From contig JAHIND010000017.1 of assembly GCA_018896025.1 (NCBI GenBank), positions 124,001 through 188,000 on the forward strand: 64,000 bases of DNA. Direction: 5' to 3'. Source of the stretch: Pseudomonadota bacterium (GTDB taxonomy: Bacteria; Desulfobacterota; Desulfarculia; Desulfarculales; Desulfarculaceae). Below, piece by piece: positions 38,684-47,610 of the stretch (the first letter of the stretch is position 1; each line of letters starts with the position of its first letter). The notes beneath the pieces are model-generated. The model was not told the origin of the DNA. It did not search any database and worked only from the letters and a program-made list of their open reading frames with translations. The translations under genes were made by a program, and so were the position numbers.

Positions 38684-38712
38684 AAGGGGTTAGCCAACAC
38701 GGCTAACCCCTT
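38684..38712 (+). terminator. Hairpin after tRNA-Gly
   Basis: AAGGGGTTAGCC (38684-38695) pairs perfectly with GGCTAACCCCTT (38701-38712) around a 5-base loop. A short T-containing tract (CCCTTTC) follows. Probable terminator of the tRNA transcript. Confidence 0.75.
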
Positions 38713-38837
38713 GCCCTTTCGGGCGGTGGGCGATGGTGGGAAAGCATCAAACATACCTGAATGCATTTTCAAACTGGCACAAAACGCATTTGTTAAATGG
38801 CACGTATTGAACTCGCTTTGGAGGCGCTCGAAGCTGA

Positions 38838-38996
38838 CTAGCTGTTGTTAGCAAGGATGTTGTTCACAATTTGCCAGTCTTGAGATGTGAAGCCTTTGGC
38901 GTTTCTCTCGGCTTTGTGCCTGCTCGCCAATCCGGCGAATAAAGGACGGGGAATTTGTTTAAGAAGTTGACTGAACAGACTGACGCTTCGTACCAT
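38838..38996 (-). pseudogene. IS4-type transposase, N-terminal stub
   Basis: A 52-codon frame, MVRSVSLFSQLLKQIPRP then LFAGLASRHKAERNAKGF, matches from memory the first part of IS4-family transposases with a DUF4372-type N-terminus (LFSQLL...KHKAERxAKGFT). After GFTS the sequence leaves the family and stops at TAG 38838, so the catalytic domain is gone. The upstream bases to about 39,120, including the short palindrome CCTGTCTTGGACAGG, may hold the rest of the left end. It marks past insertion beside the tRNA and the low-GC regulator. Apart from this stub, the interval 38713-39131 shows nothing recognisable. Confidence 0.7.
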
Positions 38997-39131
38997 GTGG
39001 CAGCCCTCCTGCTTGGAGTAGACTTCTATTGGGTCGCACCATAAACGCTACCACAGGACAGAGAGGGCTATTTTGTATCAACACCAATACTTCATAGGAA
39101 CCTGTCTTGGACAGGAGTGAATCAATATAAA

Positions 39132-42100
39132 TTATTCTGACTCAGAGTTTTTAAGTACCAATTCATATTTTTCTTTAAGTTTGAGGCGCTCGATCCAGGA
39201 ATAGGCAGTTGTTCTGCTTATGCCTAATATAGAGGCAATTCCTTTGGCGCCTCCGACTGCCCCGTTTTTAGTTTTATAAATAAATTCAAAATAAGCATCG
39301 TTCAAGTCCCTCAAGGTGGGCTTTTCATCTACAAGTTGAGAAACTGAATTATTATATGGTGCCGGTTGTGAATCTTGGGGCTCTAGCTGATTCTGAACTG
39401 GAAGAGGTATAAAATGCTTATCCGAAAGGACACAATAACGCTCGATATAATTTTTTAACTCTCGGACATTGCCAGGCCAGGGATATTCGTAGAGCCTCTG
39501 TCTCATGTCATTATCAATATGTTTAGTTGGTAGCTGATAGCGAGAACAATAATATCTTAGAAAATGGTCAGCGAGGAAAATGATATCCTCTTGCCTGTCC
39601 CTAAGAGGTGGTATGTGAATAGAGACTACGTTAAGACGGTAAAAAAGATCTTCTCTAAATCTACCTTGTCTAATCTCTTCGACAAGATCACGATTGGTAG
39701 CCGTAATAAGCCTAAAATTAGATTTTAGTAGCTTTGTTCCGCCGACTCGTGCAAACTGCCTCTCCTGCAACACACGAAGTAATTTTACCTGGAGAGCTAA
39801 TGGTATATCACCAATTTCATCTATAAAAAGAGTCCCTTCATCTGCTAGTTCAAAAAGCCCTATCTTTTTTTGAACGGCACCAGTAAAACTTCCTTTCTCG
39901 TGCCCATAACATTCACTTTCAAATAGTTCGTAGGGTATATTAGCAAGGTTTACACTGACAAATTGACCCTTACGGCGGCTTTCCTCATGTAATCTTTTTG
40001 CGATTAATTCCTTCCCGACGCCCGATTCTCCAAGTATAAGCACGGTGGTATCTTTTCTGGCAAGATTGTCTACACGATCTATTACCTCTTTCATAGATCG
40101 GGACTGAAAGATAATATCAATATCATTTTTGGAATAGTGGCTATAATTTTGTGAACTATTAACGTGGTCTTGCTGTGCATAGTGTTGAGCCTTATCGATA
40201 CAGATTTGAGTGGAAATATAATTTTCAAATAGTTTAATAGATTGATCGTTAATGATGTTTTTAAGGCTCCCCTGTGCAACACCAGATATGCAAAAAATAT
40301 ATTCTCCACAATCAAGCGCATCAACGTAAAACACAATTGATATATAGTTACTATCATCAAATGTATTGTCGCTGTGCTTTTCCGTAATTTCATGTTTGAT
40401 CTTGTTGGAAGTATTGATAAAAATACTCTGTTTTTTTTCTAACGCCTTGAGAGCGACTTGTCCCCAAATATCTTTGGGATGCTTATTAAAATAAGCAAGG
40501 TTAATGTATACGCATACGTCTAAATCAAGTGATGGATTACTAGCATGGAAGACACAACCACAACTAAATTTAAAGGTAGCAAGTAATGAACTAAGCAAGC
40601 CATTTAATAGATTATTATTTGGATTAAAAGTTGACTGGGAGCGGAAGTTATGTAAGAAATGAACATTTTTATCGAAGGGATTCCCCTTGATGTTGTCTTC
40701 AGTGTTAAATGGTTGTGCTAACAGATGGTCTAGATCATTGGGCCATAATGGTTGGCCATAGTGGTGGCAAATTGACCACGCTTCTTGCGCCGACTTACTA
40801 GCCCTATGAACATCATTTGTAGCCTGGTACATACGCGCCAAGGCAATAAGGGTTTTGGCTATGTCTGTCGAGAACGAAAATGATTGAAAACTTTTAAGGC
40901 TTTCCTGTAAATACTGGCAAACCATGGGATCACCCCAACCGTGATCATGTGCGCGGACTTGTCCAGCAACGCATAAAGCAACGGCCTGAACAGGCCGGGA
41001 TGGCAAGGACATGGCATGCTTTAATTCTTCATGTATACTCAGCTTTTGTGGTGGGTCAAAGCCATTAATGTAGTATGCACCTAAGAGCTCCAATACGAAT
41101 GGAGTTATAAGATAGTTGGAATGGGATATTCCTGTATAGTTATTGGCCTTCAATAATTTTAAGAAACAGCCGTATGATTTTTGGATCTCTCCACGTTGAA
41201 AATGGTAAAAACATAGGGTGCGTGAACACAACAAGTCAGAGTAAGTATAGATTTGACCATTGTGGACATTTAATGACTTGTTGATAATTCGTAATGCTTT
41301 TTCATGTTTACCTTGAAGGATAAAAACGTAGGCAATGAAGGCTTTAATTATACTAACATCAGGAGGTTCAGACAACGAGGAAATGCTCAGTATGCCTAAC
41401 GTTAAAATATCTTGTGCAAGATTATAATCTCCCATACTAGCCGCACAAATTGAGGTGTAAGTGTATAATGCGGTGCTTAAATATGGTCTAATATCATTGT
41501 CGCTAGAAAACAAAAAGGAAAAAGCAAAGTTGATTCCTTCGCTAAAATTTCCTTCTAAAAGGTAATAAAGGACAATGAATTGCGATGACATCAATTTGAT
41601 GTCATCGTCTCCGAGAGAAAGTATGGTATCTTTGCCTCTTTGCATGTTTTTATGGTACAAATTTGCTTTAAATGTTGGTCGAATATTATGATTAATTGTG
41701 CCCATACAAATATTGATGTAACTTATAGAGCGCTGGTCTCCGATAAAGCGAGCTATTCCTTTTATTTTACAGAAGAGTACAAGTTGATTCTTGGAGTTAC
41801 TAGGAAATTTGATTATCTCCCTTTGAATCTTCATGCATTTATCGATAAACAAAAAACAAAAATCTTTATTTTGAGTGGGGACAGGCATTTTTATAATAAG
41901 GCGGGACAATGCATCATAGGCCCGCCTAAATGCGAGCGGCCTATCTTGCTTGATCAACAATTTAATAGTTGCCTCTGCTTCTTCTAGAAATTTAACATAA
42001 TCATTTTGGTAATAAAAAAATAATGAGGAGGCAACAGTACTTGGATTGAAAAGAGCAGAAGAAAAAAGCGCTTGTTTCATAATATTATTAGGAATTACCT

Positions 42101-42302
42101 TCAATTTTGATATTGATATTGTAGCTTTGTTTTCCTCAGTAAGTAAACCAAACTGGCCTATTTCTTTTACGCATTCTGATAATTCAATCCCGCTGGTCCC
42201 GAGGAGTATGGGAAGTATAGAAGATTCGCAAACCCCATCGAGATTGCTTAATATTATTATTGCCATGGCTGTGAGGGGAGACCGTGAACTTTGCAAAGGC
42301 AT
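39132..42302 (-). CDS. Large TPR-containing sigma-54-dependent activator
   Basis: A 1056-residue protein, about twice the usual size of sigma-54 activators. The first 80 residues look like the winged-helix segment that follows the ATPase in MalT/STAND proteins (LTAMAIIILSNLDGV...LSECVKEIGQFGLLTEE), but no STAND ATPase precedes it. Residues about 100-540 are helical repeats resembling TPRs. A GAF-like region follows (about 550-700). The AAA+ domain (about 730-960) has Walker A GESGVGKELIAKRLH, GSFTGA in place of GAFTGA, and Walker B LFIDEIGDIP. The C-terminal helix-turn-helix is GIASILGISRTTAYSWIERL. AAGGAG lies nine bases before ATG 42302. Base composition is very AT-rich, suggesting transfer. 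It is divergent from the TRAP operon. Confidence 0.85.
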   Translation of the reverse strand: MPLQSSRSPLTAMAIIILSNLDGVCESSILPILLGTSGIELSECVKEIGQFGLLTEENKATISISKLKVIPNNIMKQALFSSALFNPSTVASSLFFYYQNDYVKFLEEAEATIKLLIKQDRPLAFRRAYDALSRLIIKMPVPTQNKDFCFLFIDKCMKIQREIIKFPSNSKNQLVLFCKIKGIARFIGDQRSISYINICMGTINHNIRPTFKANLYHKNMQRGKDTILSLGDDDIKLMSSQFIVLYYLLEGNFSEGINFAFSFLFSSDNDIRPYLSTALYTYTSICAASMGDYNLAQDILTLGILSISSLSEPPDVSIIKAFIAYVFILQGKHEKALRIINKSLNVHNGQIYTYSDLLCSRTLCFYHFQRGEIQKSYGCFLKLLKANNYTGISHSNYLITPFVLELLGAYYINGFDPPQKLSIHEELKHAMSLPSRPVQAVALCVAGQVRAHDHGWGDPMVCQYLQESLKSFQSFSFSTDIAKTLIALARMYQATNDVHRASKSAQEAWSICHHYGQPLWPNDLDHLLAQPFNTEDNIKGNPFDKNVHFLHNFRSQSTFNPNNNLLNGLLSSLLATFKFSCGCVFHASNPSLDLDVCVYINLAYFNKHPKDIWGQVALKALEKKQSIFINTSNKIKHEITEKHSDNTFDDSNYISIVFYVDALDCGEYIFCISGVAQGSLKNIINDQSIKLFENYISTQICIDKAQHYAQQDHVNSSQNYSHYSKNDIDIIFQSRSMKEVIDRVDNLARKDTTVLILGESGVGKELIAKRLHEESRRKGQFVSVNLANIPYELFESECYGHEKGSFTGAVQKKIGLFELADEGTLFIDEIGDIPLALQVKLLRVLQERQFARVGGTKLLKSNFRLITATNRDLVEEIRQGRFREDLFYRLNVVSIHIPPLRDRQEDIIFLADHFLRYYCSRYQLPTKHIDNDMRQRLYEYPWPGNVRELKNYIERYCVLSDKHFIPLPVQNQLEPQDSQPAPYNNSVSQLVDEKPTLRDLNDAYFEFIYKTKNGAVGGAKGIASILGISRTTAYSWIERLKLKEKYELVLKNSESE

Positions 42303-42628
42303 TGGCCAAGACTCCTTATTTGTTGCCTTTGGCTAATAAAGGCATCACGGGTTATGGATCAATAGTCAATGATGGCATTATTAAGGCTCTGGCCCACTCT
42401 TATGGTGCCACCTCCACTACATGGTATTGGAATGGCGGCGGACACCGATTGCATAATCACGGTAAAGTATAATAAATTAGTAAGTTAATCTATTTTAAGT
42501 AGCCATCCTTTGGTCATCTGTACCCATGAGTTACCTTACGCCATCAAGCCAAAGCTGTTTACACGTGGGTTTCTAGGCCAGGAACGTCCTCATATATTGA
42601 CAAGCTATTTTAGGTGCAAACCGCCGAT

Positions 42629-42661
42629 TTGTTCAACAACTTGACACGAATTGTTCAAAAA
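42629..42661. promoter_or_regulatory. Paired TTGTTCAA repeats, candidate activator sites
   Basis: TTGTTCAACAA (42629-42639) and TTGTTCAAAAA (42651-42661) are direct repeats with starts 22 bases apart, two helical turns. The first is also a near-palindrome (TTGTT-C-AACAA). They lie about 115-145 bases upstream of the -12 element, the expected distance for sigma-54 enhancer sites. Confidence 0.5.
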
Positions 42662-42761
42662 CCTAACTCTAGTCCAAAAAAATGTCAATTATTTTTGCCA
42701 CTTTTTTTATTGAATCGCACAAGTATTTAAAAATAAAGGTTAATAACGATTATATCCTGCC

Positions 42762-42777
42762 CGGCATGCATATTGCT
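42762..42777 (+). promoter_or_regulatory. Sigma-54 promoter of the TRAP operon
   Basis: CGGCATGCATATTGCT matches TGGCACG-N4-TTGCT at 10 of 12 scored positions: -24 GG (42763-42764), exactly ten bases, -12 GC (42775-42776). It lies about 147 bases upstream of the TRAP permease start and next to a divergent sigma-54 activator gene. The strongest promoter match I saw in the window. Confidence 0.78.
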
Positions 42778-42923
42778 TGTTAAACAAGGTACACGAGGAC
42801 GGAGTAATGGGTCGGGGTGAGAATTCATTGCAGGCAGGCACGCAACTAGGACGCTGATCTATCAAAAGCAACGACGGACTTCTCCTACCGGCTCCTAGCG
42901 CATTCTAAAATAGGAGTGAATTC

Positions 42924-44813
42924 ATGAATTGGTTATGGCGCCGATATTGCGTACTCACCGATTTCCTCGTTGAAAAGTCTTTTCTAATAGCGGCAATCTG
43001 CCTAGCGTCAATGGTCATTCCTATTGCGGCCGACGTGATTTTACGCTCGTTTTCAGGTGCTTCCATACCTGGAATTGTTGAGATCGAAGAACTGCTGATG
43101 TTCATGCTCGTCTTTTTGAGCTTGGCGCACCCGCAGTTGAAACAAAATCACATTGACATGGATTTCTTTTTCCCACATTTCCCCAAGGTAATTCAGAGGC
43201 TTCTCTACGTATTTCATTGGACGGTCTCTACCGTACTAATCATTTTCTTGACGAAAGAAATTTTCGTAGTTGGCCTGGAACGCCTCGCGAAAAAGCAATT
43301 TACTGATGTCTTATTCATCCCTGTTTATCCTTTCTATTTCGTGGCGAGCGTTGGCTTAATTTTTTTGGTCATGGCTTTGATCAAATGTCTCGGCAGAGCC
43401 GTGATCGACTGTATAGAGAACCGAAATTACTTGTCCCTGATATTGGGGATTTGTCTTCCGGCGCTGATCTGGGCCCTGCCCTGGTTACTTGAGGGCACCG
43501 AATTTTCTTGGGACTTTTTACTCACCGGGTCTACTAGCTTTCTGTTATTGGTCCTCTTGTTAATTATACGCTTACCAATTGGCTACGCCATGATGCTGGT
43601 TGGCATAGTGGGGCTGATGCTCATCGATACCGACCACACTGCTCCACTACAGATGCTGGCCATTGCCGCACCGCACACGGCCATGAGCTATACCCTATCA
43701 GTAATCCCGCTGTTCATACTTATGGGTGAGTTGGCGCTATATGCCAATATCAGCCGTGAGTTGTTCGACGCAGCTTCAAAATGGTTAGGGAGATTGCCCG
43801 GGGGGCTTTCCATTGCCAGCGTGACCGGCTGTGCCGGATTCGCGGCAATTTGCGGCGATTCTTTCGCCACCGCCATGACCATGTCCTCAGTGGCGCTTCC
43901 GGAAATGAAAAGCCGCCATTACAACAACGGATTAGCGTGTGCCGCCTTGGCATCGGGAGGAACGCTGGGCATTCTGATCCCGCCAAGTATAGGGTTCATT
44001 TTCTACGCGATTATCTCCGAAGAGTCTCTTGGCAAACTTTTCATCGCGGGGATCATCCCAGGTATCATCCTGGCCTTTTTGTTTTGTGCAGTACTTTACC
44101 TAATAAGCCGCTATCGGCCTGCACTGGCACCTCCAGGTGATGCTTACACCTTCAGAGAGAAGGTGATCTCCCTCAAAGGCGTTTTGCCCATGTTAATTCT
44201 AGTCGCCTTCGTTCTGGGCGGCATGCTGGGGGGGCTGTTCAGCCCAACCGAAGCGGGTGCCATGGGAGCAGCGGGCACCTTTGTTTTTGCCACCGTTACA
44301 CGTCGGCTTTCTTGGCAAAACTTAAAAAAGGCCCTTGAGAGCGCGTTGAGAATGACTACCAAGCTCATGCTCATTTTGATCGGAGTAAACATTTTCGGCT
44401 ATTTCATGGCTGCCACCCAAATACCAATCGAACTTGCCAACTGGATCCAGGAAGTCACCAGCAATAGATATCTGGTTTTCATGATGGTAGTGGCCCTCTA
44501 CATAGCCATGGGCTGCATGCTCAACGTGATTCCTATGATGCTTCTGACCTTGCCGGCTATCTACCCTACAATCCTGGCCCTTGGTTTTGACCCAATCTGG
44601 TTTGGGGTGGTGACAGTCATTCTGATGGAAATGGGTCAGATTACGCCACCCATGGGGTTGGTGGTATTCGCAATCTCCGGGATGCCTGAAGGCGCTCCCA
44701 TGGGGCAGATATTCAAATTTATCCTGCCATTCGTCCTTTGCATGCTGTTGTTGGTAGGTCTGCTCGCCCTGTTTCCAGGGATAGCCCTTTTACTTCCCAA
44801 GTACTTTGGATAA
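42924..44813 (+). CDS. TRAP transporter fused permease (DctQ-DctM)
   Basis: A 629-residue inner-membrane symporter. Residues 1-165 form the small four-helix DctQ part (IPIAADVILRSFSGASIPGIVEIEELLMFMLVFLSLAHPQL, broken over helices one and two). Residues about 170-625 are the DctM part with LPIGYAMMLVGIVGLML, GGLSIASVTGCAGFAAICGDSFATA, and GTLGILIPPSIGFIFYAI, the conserved large-subunit motifs. GC is near 50%, lower than the core region. TAGGAG lies before ATG 42924. First gene behind the sigma-54 promoter. TRAP systems import organic acids by Na+ symport. Confidence 0.94.
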   Translation: MNWLWRRYCVLTDFLVEKSFLIAAICLASMVIPIAADVILRSFSGASIPGIVEIEELLMFMLVFLSLAHPQLKQNHIDMDFFFPHFPKVIQRLLYVFHWTVSTVLIIFLTKEIFVVGLERLAKKQFTDVLFIPVYPFYFVASVGLIFLVMALIKCLGRAVIDCIENRNYLSLILGICLPALIWALPWLLEGTEFSWDFLLTGSTSFLLLVLLLIIRLPIGYAMMLVGIVGLMLIDTDHTAPLQMLAIAAPHTAMSYTLSVIPLFILMGELALYANISRELFDAASKWLGRLPGGLSIASVTGCAGFAAICGDSFATAMTMSSVALPEMKSRHYNNGLACAALASGGTLGILIPPSIGFIFYAIISEESLGKLFIAGIIPGIILAFLFCAVLYLISRYRPALAPPGDAYTFREKVISLKGVLPMLILVAFVLGGMLGGLFSPTEAGAMGAAGTFVFATVTRRLSWQNLKKALESALRMTTKLMLILIGVNIFGYFMAATQIPIELANWIQEVTSNRYLVFMMVVALYIAMGCMLNVIPMMLLTLPAIYPTILALGFDPIWFGVVTVILMEMGQITPPMGLVVFAISGMPEGAPMGQIFKFILPFVLCMLLLVGLLALFPGIALLLPKYFG

Positions 44814-44835
44814 CTACTAAAAGGAGGAGAGGAGA

Positions 44836-45888
44836 ATGAAACGAACTTTTTTGGCACTGGGAATCATTGCTTGTTTGATGATTGCACTGCCCGCTTTCGC
44901 GGCAGGTGACAAGCCGATCCGGCTCAAGATGACCACGTTTTATATGAACAAGCACTCTGTTTATCAGTATGTCTATAAAAAATGGATCGATGAAATCAAG
45001 AAGCGCACCAATGGCCGTGTGATCATCACGTACTATAACCCAAACACCATTGTGCCGTCCTCGGAAGTTTTTGACGCCACCATAAAAGGCCGGATTGACA
45101 TTGGTGGCCAGCTGTTAAGCCGCAACCCCGGCCGCTTCCCACTCGCCACGGTGACCAGCAAAGTCCCTACTACCATCTCTACTTTAGCGTCGAGTGTGGC
45201 CTGCTGGGAGCTTTTCAAGGCAACGCCCGCAATTCAGGCGGAGTTCAAAGGCCTCAAGATGTTTGCTATGCATCAATCCGCTCCTACGCAACTCATTACT
45301 AAAGATGTGCCAGTACGCAAGTTGGAGCAAATCAGGGGATTGCGGCTTGCCTGCGTCAGCAAGGATTCCATTCTTGTCGCGAGGGCACTCGGCGCAAACC
45401 CGATTATGGTGCCCAGCGCTGAATTGTATTTGGCTCTTAGCAGGAACATGGCCGAGGGAGTTCTCTACCCCATTCCGCCCATGCGTTCTTTCAAGATCGA
45501 TGAGGCCACCAAGTACGTGACTTTCTACGAATTATTTTCCGTACCCCTGTGGTTTGGCATGAACCAAGCCAAGTGGGACAGTCTACCTGAGGATGTCAAA
45601 AAGGTTTTCGAGGAGACCACAGGTGACGTTTTTACCGAAGCCATAGGTAGGGCACTTGACGAGGGTATGGAACGAGACGCAGCGATCATGAAAAAGGAGG
45701 GCCTGGAGTACATCTACCCCTCCGCTGAGGAGAAAATGCGCACTGCCGCTATATTGATCCCGGCAATGAAAGCGGGTTGGCTCGAGGAGCTTGGCGTCGC
45801 CAACTGCACCTATGCCGACCCTGATGGTTTATACAACAAGGCCATCGAACTTATGAAGAAAAACGAAAAACTATACGGGCGGAAGTAG
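44836..45888 (+). CDS. TRAP transporter substrate-binding protein (DctP)
   Basis: A 350-residue periplasmic binding protein with a Sec signal (MKRTFLALGIIACLMIALPAFAA). The family pattern is present: W-IDEIKKRTNGRVIITYY, the region EQIRGLRLACVSKDSI carrying the conserved Arg that binds the ligand carboxylate, and a long C-terminal helix. It follows the permease gene by 22 bases, with AAGGAGGAGAGG before ATG 44836. The carboxylate ligand is not predictable, but the next gene suggests it carries an ester group. Confidence 0.93.
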   Translation: MKRTFLALGIIACLMIALPAFAAGDKPIRLKMTTFYMNKHSVYQYVYKKWIDEIKKRTNGRVIITYYNPNTIVPSSEVFDATIKGRIDIGGQLLSRNPGRFPLATVTSKVPTTISTLASSVACWELFKATPAIQAEFKGLKMFAMHQSAPTQLITKDVPVRKLEQIRGLRLACVSKDSILVARALGANPIMVPSAELYLALSRNMAEGVLYPIPPMRSFKIDEATKYVTFYELFSVPLWFGMNQAKWDSLPEDVKKVFEETTGDVFTEAIGRALDEGMERDAAIMKKEGLEYIYPSAEEKMRTAAILIPAMKAGWLEELGVANCTYADPDGLYNKAIELMKKNEKLYGRK

Positions 45889-45939
45889 ACCGCCATTTCT
45901 ATCAACTCGAAGTTTACACACATAAGGAGGAACGCGACG

Positions 45940-47535
45940 ATGATTAATAACGTCATTGTGGTCATGTTTGACAGCCTTCAGTTCAATTATGTCGGCTGCT
46001 ACGGAAATGATTGGATAAAGACACCGAACATGGATCGCCTTGCCCGTGAGGGCGCGATGTTCGAAAACGCCTATGTGGAGGGCCTGCCAACGGTTCCCGC
46101 GCGGCGCGCCATGCATACTGGCCGTTTTACGCTGCCCTTCGCCGGCTGGGTACCTCTGTCCTCTGAGGACACCACCATCGCCGACCTTTGTTGGGGACGG
46201 CCGATCGATACGGCCTTGGTTTTCGATTGCCCTATGTATCGGCTTCCCAAGTTCGGGTACACTCGCGGGTTCGACAAGCTTTGGTTTACCCACGGTCACG
46301 AGGCCGATGACTATTTTTACGAGAAGGATCCGTTGATCCATTATAACGTAATGGATTTCGTGGAAGAGAATTCCGTCGAAGGGTATGCCAAACGCTTTGG
46401 CCAAAAGGGTGCTGAATACATCTTTGGTGAAACTTCCAACTATTTGAGGCAGCGGCAGTACTGGAATGGCGAGGAAGATCGCTATGTCCACAGGACCATG
46501 ACCAAGGCCATCGAATATCTGGAAACGGTCGACCGCAACAAGCAGTTCTTCCTGTGGGTAGACAGCTTTGATCCACATGAGCCCTGGGATCCGCCTTCGG
46601 TATACGATCCGGACATGAAGTGCCCTTATGACCCCGACTACAAGGGCAAAGACGTGGTGTTGCCGTACCCCGAAATGGTGGAAGGCCTTTACACCGATGA
46701 GCAGTTGCACCATATCCGCATGCTCTATGCTGAGTTAGTCACCCTATGTGACAAAAACCTGGGCCGGTTAATGCGGACCGTTCGCCGTCTTGGGTTGGAT
46801 GAAAACACGCTTGTCATCATGGTTTCCGACCACGGTGAGCCCATGGGCAAGGGTGAGCATGGACATGGTCTGATGCGCAAGGTCCGGCCTTGGCCTTATG
46901 AGGAACTTGCCCACATTCCGCTCATCATCCGCGGCCCCGGAATCGAACCCGGCCAGAAAATCAAGTCTTACGTGCAAAGCCCGGACATCGCGCCTACCGT
47001 CTGCGAATGGCTTGGAATCGGGGCGCATCCGGACATGCAGGGCAAATCTCTTCTGCCGGTGTTAAAGGGCGAGACCGACAAGGTGCATGACTTCTGCATT
47101 TCCGGTTACTATCCCTATTCCTGGTCCATATACACCGACGACTGGAGCTATATCCACTGGGTTCCCAATACGGGTGCCGTGGATAAGATGTCCAAGGACT
47201 TCTACACCGCCAATATTGACAGCGACCATCTGCTCGCAACCGGCGGCAAGGGAATGTTCCACGAAAAAGTCGCGGCCCAAAAAGAACTAATGGAAGCGGC
47301 CAAACTGGAAAACAACGTCGCCCAAGAACACTACAAAGAAGGCATCTCCGTGGATGGTGCGGCGCAGTGGACATGCACTCCTGGTAGCTCCAGTGCAGTT
47401 CCTGAAAAAGACGAGCTTTACGACCGCAAAAATGATCCGTTCCAGCAGAAAAACGTATTGGATGAAAATCCAGACGTGGCGAAAAAACTTTTTGATATGT
47501 TGCGTGAGCGCATCTCGGAACTGCGTGCGTCCTAA
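45940..47535 (+). CDS. Sulfatase-superfamily hydrolase with Thr in place of formylglycine Cys
   Basis: A 531-residue protein of the alkaline phosphatase/sulfatase superfamily, closest in layout to phosphonate monoester hydrolases and arylsulfatases. Metal ligands are visible: Asp11 (VVMFDSLQ), Asp297-His298 (VSDHGEPMGKGEHGHG), and the DPHEPWDPP block near 211. The sulfatase signature C/S-x-P-x-R is Thr51-Val-Pro-Ala-Arg55, so formylglycine cannot form; Thr may act as a direct nucleophile, as in nucleotide pyrophosphatases. No signal peptide is present, so it acts in the cytoplasm on an imported ester. AAGGAGG precedes ATG 45940. It is the third gene of the TRAP operon. Whether it cleaves sulfate, phosphate or phosphonate esters is open. 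Confidence 0.88.
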   Translation: MINNVIVVMFDSLQFNYVGCYGNDWIKTPNMDRLAREGAMFENAYVEGLPTVPARRAMHTGRFTLPFAGWVPLSSEDTTIADLCWGRPIDTALVFDCPMYRLPKFGYTRGFDKLWFTHGHEADDYFYEKDPLIHYNVMDFVEENSVEGYAKRFGQKGAEYIFGETSNYLRQRQYWNGEEDRYVHRTMTKAIEYLETVDRNKQFFLWVDSFDPHEPWDPPSVYDPDMKCPYDPDYKGKDVVLPYPEMVEGLYTDEQLHHIRMLYAELVTLCDKNLGRLMRTVRRLGLDENTLVIMVSDHGEPMGKGEHGHGLMRKVRPWPYEELAHIPLIIRGPGIEPGQKIKSYVQSPDIAPTVCEWLGIGAHPDMQGKSLLPVLKGETDKVHDFCISGYYPYSWSIYTDDWSYIHWVPNTGAVDKMSKDFYTANIDSDHLLATGGKGMFHEKVAAQKELMEAAKLENNVAQEHYKEGISVDGAAQWTCTPGSSSAVPEKDELYDRKNDPFQQKNVLDENPDVAKKLFDMLRERISELRAS

Positions 47536-47554
47536 ACCCTGAAGCGCATGTTGG

Positions 47555-47582
47555 GCCGGCGGGTTTCCCGCCGGCTCATTTT
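47555..47582 (+). terminator. Hairpin with T tract after the hydrolase gene
   Basis: GCCGGCGGG (47555-47563) pairs perfectly with CCCGCCGGC (47567-47575) around TTT, followed by TCATTTTAA. It is a probable partial terminator: the TRAP-hydrolase transcript may end here while some polymerase reads into the thioredoxin genes. Confidence 0.75.
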
Positions 47583-47610
47583 AAACCAACTCAAAATCAA
47601 GGGTGTCTCA

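Larger units (their letters stand above)
42303..42923. other. Divergent control region between the TPR activator and the TRAP operon
   Basis: 621 bases, AT-rich in the middle. Contains two TTGTTCAA motifs 22 bases apart (42629 and 42651) and a candidate sigma-54 promoter (42762-42777). A 62-codon + strand frame at 42284-42472 shows no family I can name and overlaps the activator's start, so no gene is called. Confidence 0.7.

Noticed and set aside
42284..42472. 62-codon + strand frame at the activator start
   Set aside because: No recognisable family or convincing ribosome-binding site, and it overlaps the activator gene and the control region; a weak resemblance to the end of alanine dehydrogenase was not sustained.
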